A stretch of 64,000 nucleotides of DNA, from contig NZ_SNXU01000001.1 of NCBI RefSeq assembly GCF_004362515.1, positions 744,001-808,000 of the forward strand, in the 5' to 3' direction. The notes under the pieces are model-generated. The model had not been told where the DNA came from. It saw only the letters and a list, made by a program, of their open reading frames with translations, and did no database searches. A program made the position numbers and the translations under genes. Below, one piece after another: positions 62,816 through 64,000 of this stretch; within the stretch, counting starts at the first letter, position 1, and the number at the start of each line of letters is the position of its first letter. The stretch is from Actinokineospora alba (GTDB lineage: Bacteria; Actinomycetota; Actinomycetes; Mycobacteriales; Pseudonocardiaceae).

Positions 62816-63976
62816 TTAGCCCTTGAGCAGCTGTCGAGCCATCACCATGCGCTGGATCTGGTTGGTGCCCTCATAGATCTGCGTGATCTTCGCGTCGCGC
62901 ATCATGCGTTCGACCGGGAAGTCGCGGGTGTAGCCCGCGCCGCCGAACAGCTGGACCGCGTCCGTCGTGACCGACATGGCGGTGTCCGAGGCGAAAGTCT
63001 TCGCGGCGCTCGAGGCGAAAGACGCGTCCGGCTCGCCGCGTTCGACCTTGGCCGCGGCGGCGTAGACCAGGTGACGGGAGGCCTCGATCTTCATGGCCAT
63101 GTCGGCGATCATGAACTGGACGCCCTGGAATTCGGCGATGGCCTTGCCGAACTGCTTGCGGTCACGCACGTAGGCGATCGACGCGTCCAGTGCGCCCTGG
63201 GCGATGCCGAGAGCCTGGGCGCCGATGGAGTGCCGCGTGTGGTCCAGGGTCTTGAACGCCAGCTTGAGGCCCTGACCCGGGTCGCCGATGATGCGGTTCT
63301 CCGGGATCGTGCAGTCCTCGAAGTAGATCTCGCGGGTGGGCGAGCCCTTGATGCCGAGCTTGCGCTCCTTCGGCCCCACGACGAAGCCCGGGTCGTCCTT
63401 GTGGACCATGAACGCGGAGATGCCGTTGGCCGGACGGTCGGCGTTCGGGTCGGTCACGGCCATGACCGTGTACCAGCTGGACTCGCCCGCGTTGGTGATC
63501 CAGCACTTCGTGCCGTTGAGGACCCAGTGGTCGCCGTCGAGCCTGCCGCGGGTGCGCATCGACGCGGTGTCCGAGCCCGCCTCGCGCTCCGAGAGGGCGT
63601 AGGAGGCCATCTCACCGGCGGCGATCGACGGGAGAACGATCTTCTTGAGCTCCTCGGACCCACCGAGGATCAGGTTCATCGTGCCCAGCTTGTTGACCGC
63701 GGGAATCAGCGACGAGGACGCGCACACGCGGGCGACTTCCTCGATGACGATGTTCGTCGCGACCGAGTCCGCGCCCTGGCCGTCGTAGGCCTCGGGGATG
63801 TGCGGGGCGGCGAAGCCCGCCTTGGTCAGCGCCTTCTGCGCCTCGATCGGGTACCGCTCGTTCTCGTCGACCTCGGCCGCGTGCGGCGCGATCTCCTTCT
63901 CCGCCAGGTCGCGCACAGCTTCGCGCAGCGCGTTGTGCTCGTCGCCGAGCTGGTAGAGACCGAAGCCCGCGTCCAC
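62816..63976 (-). CDS. Acyl-CoA dehydrogenase (FadE25-like)
   Basis: A 386-residue flavoenzyme for the first oxidation of acyl-CoA: N-terminal helical domain (LGDEHNALREAVRDLAEKEIAPHAAEVDE), FAD-binding YALSEREAGSDTASMRTRG and WITNAGESSWYTVMAVTD, GIKGSPTREIYFEDCTIPENRIIG, and the C-terminal YVRDRKQFGKAIAEFQGVQFMIADMA. Catalytic Glu369 is in TQIYEGTNQIQRMVMARQLLKG. GTG 63976 follows GGAGG. M. tuberculosis fadE25 (Rv3274c) is the likely homologue. The upstream region is cut by the window end. Confidence 0.95.
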   Translation of the reverse strand: MDAGFGLYQLGDEHNALREAVRDLAEKEIAPHAAEVDENERYPIEAQKALTKAGFAAPHIPEAYDGQGADSVATNIVIEEVARVCASSSLIPAVNKLGTMNLILGGSEELKKIVLPSIAAGEMASYALSEREAGSDTASMRTRGRLDGDHWVLNGTKCWITNAGESSWYTVMAVTDPNADRPANGISAFMVHKDDPGFVVGPKERKLGIKGSPTREIYFEDCTIPENRIIGDPGQGLKLAFKTLDHTRHSIGAQALGIAQGALDASIAYVRDRKQFGKAIAEFQGVQFMIADMAMKIEASRHLVYAAAAKVERGEPDASFASSAAKTFASDTAMSVTTDAVQLFGGAGYTRDFPVERMMRDAKITQIYEGTNQIQRMVMARQLLKG

Positions 63977-64000
63977 GTCTTACCTCCAGGAAATGGTTGA

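Overview
This is high-GC actinobacterial DNA. GTG starts are common and coding is dense on both strands. The marker set (WhiB, MtrAB-LpqB, coenzyme F420 genes, DUF3499, LytR-CpsA-Psr proteins, WbbL) fits the order that contains Mycobacterium. From memory, the gene order follows Mycobacterium tuberculosis Rv3235 to Rv3274c (secA1, hpf, comF, lpqB, mtrB, mtrA, tmk, sahH, an amino acid permease, manA, SIS protein, manB, DUF3499, Rv3259, whiB2, fbiA, fbiB, manC, wbbL1, rmlD, cpsA, Rv3268, fadE25). The extra genes and the repeat families point to Pseudonocardiaceae (Saccharothrix, Actinokineospora or Lentzea type). The genus is an inference. No rRNA, tRNA, CRISPR array, transposase or prophage gene was seen.

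Layout. 1-5.9 kb: end of a lipoprotein, proline catabolism (pruA), a wax ester/diacylglycerol acyltransferase homologue, an rRNA methyltransferase and small conserved proteins. 6-18 kb: the conserved core on the minus strand (ahcY, tmk, mtrA-mtrB-lpqB, comF, hpf, secA). 18-25 kb: a membrane-embedded hydrolase-like protein, a DUF1345 protein, an orphan MutL next to an amino acid permease, and a cation efflux protein. 25-30 kb: the mannose operon (DUF3499, manB, Trm112-like, SIS, manA). 30-38.5 kb: a giant GT2/membrane protein, whiB2, a site-2 protease and the fbiA-fbiB-Nudix-GntR operon. 38.5-42 kb: PadR/VOC pair, AlkA-like glycosylase, manC. 42.7-53 kb: a glycosyltransferase cluster of six genes, a MarR switch and rmlB-rmlD. 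53-57 kb: two LytR-CpsA-Psr ligases and a TIGR03089 protein. 57-64 kb: MFS transporter, HxlR-peroxiredoxin fusion, SDR, molybdopterin oxidoreductase, DinB protein and acyl-CoA dehydrogenase.

How the genes fit together. Much of the window builds the cell envelope. ManA, ManB and ManC carry fructose-6-phosphate to GDP-mannose. RmlB and RmlD make dTDP-rhamnose (rmlA and rmlC are not in the window). WbbL and the other glycosyltransferases use nucleotide sugars, and the LCP proteins attach finished glycopolymers to peptidoglycan. MtrAB-LpqB and WhiB2 are known regulators of envelope growth and division, and SecA1 exports its proteins.

The most unusual content lies between genes. There are two copies of a 140-bp near-perfect palindrome with a compensatory change between their arms (5902-6041, 42423-42562), and a 93-bp palindrome bounded by TTTAAC/GTTAAA (11225-11317). 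A facing array of 21-bp units sits between two convergent genes (30195-30351). Three apparent operator systems belong to PadR, MarR and HxlR type regulators. In the last of these the regulator is fused to a peroxiredoxin domain.
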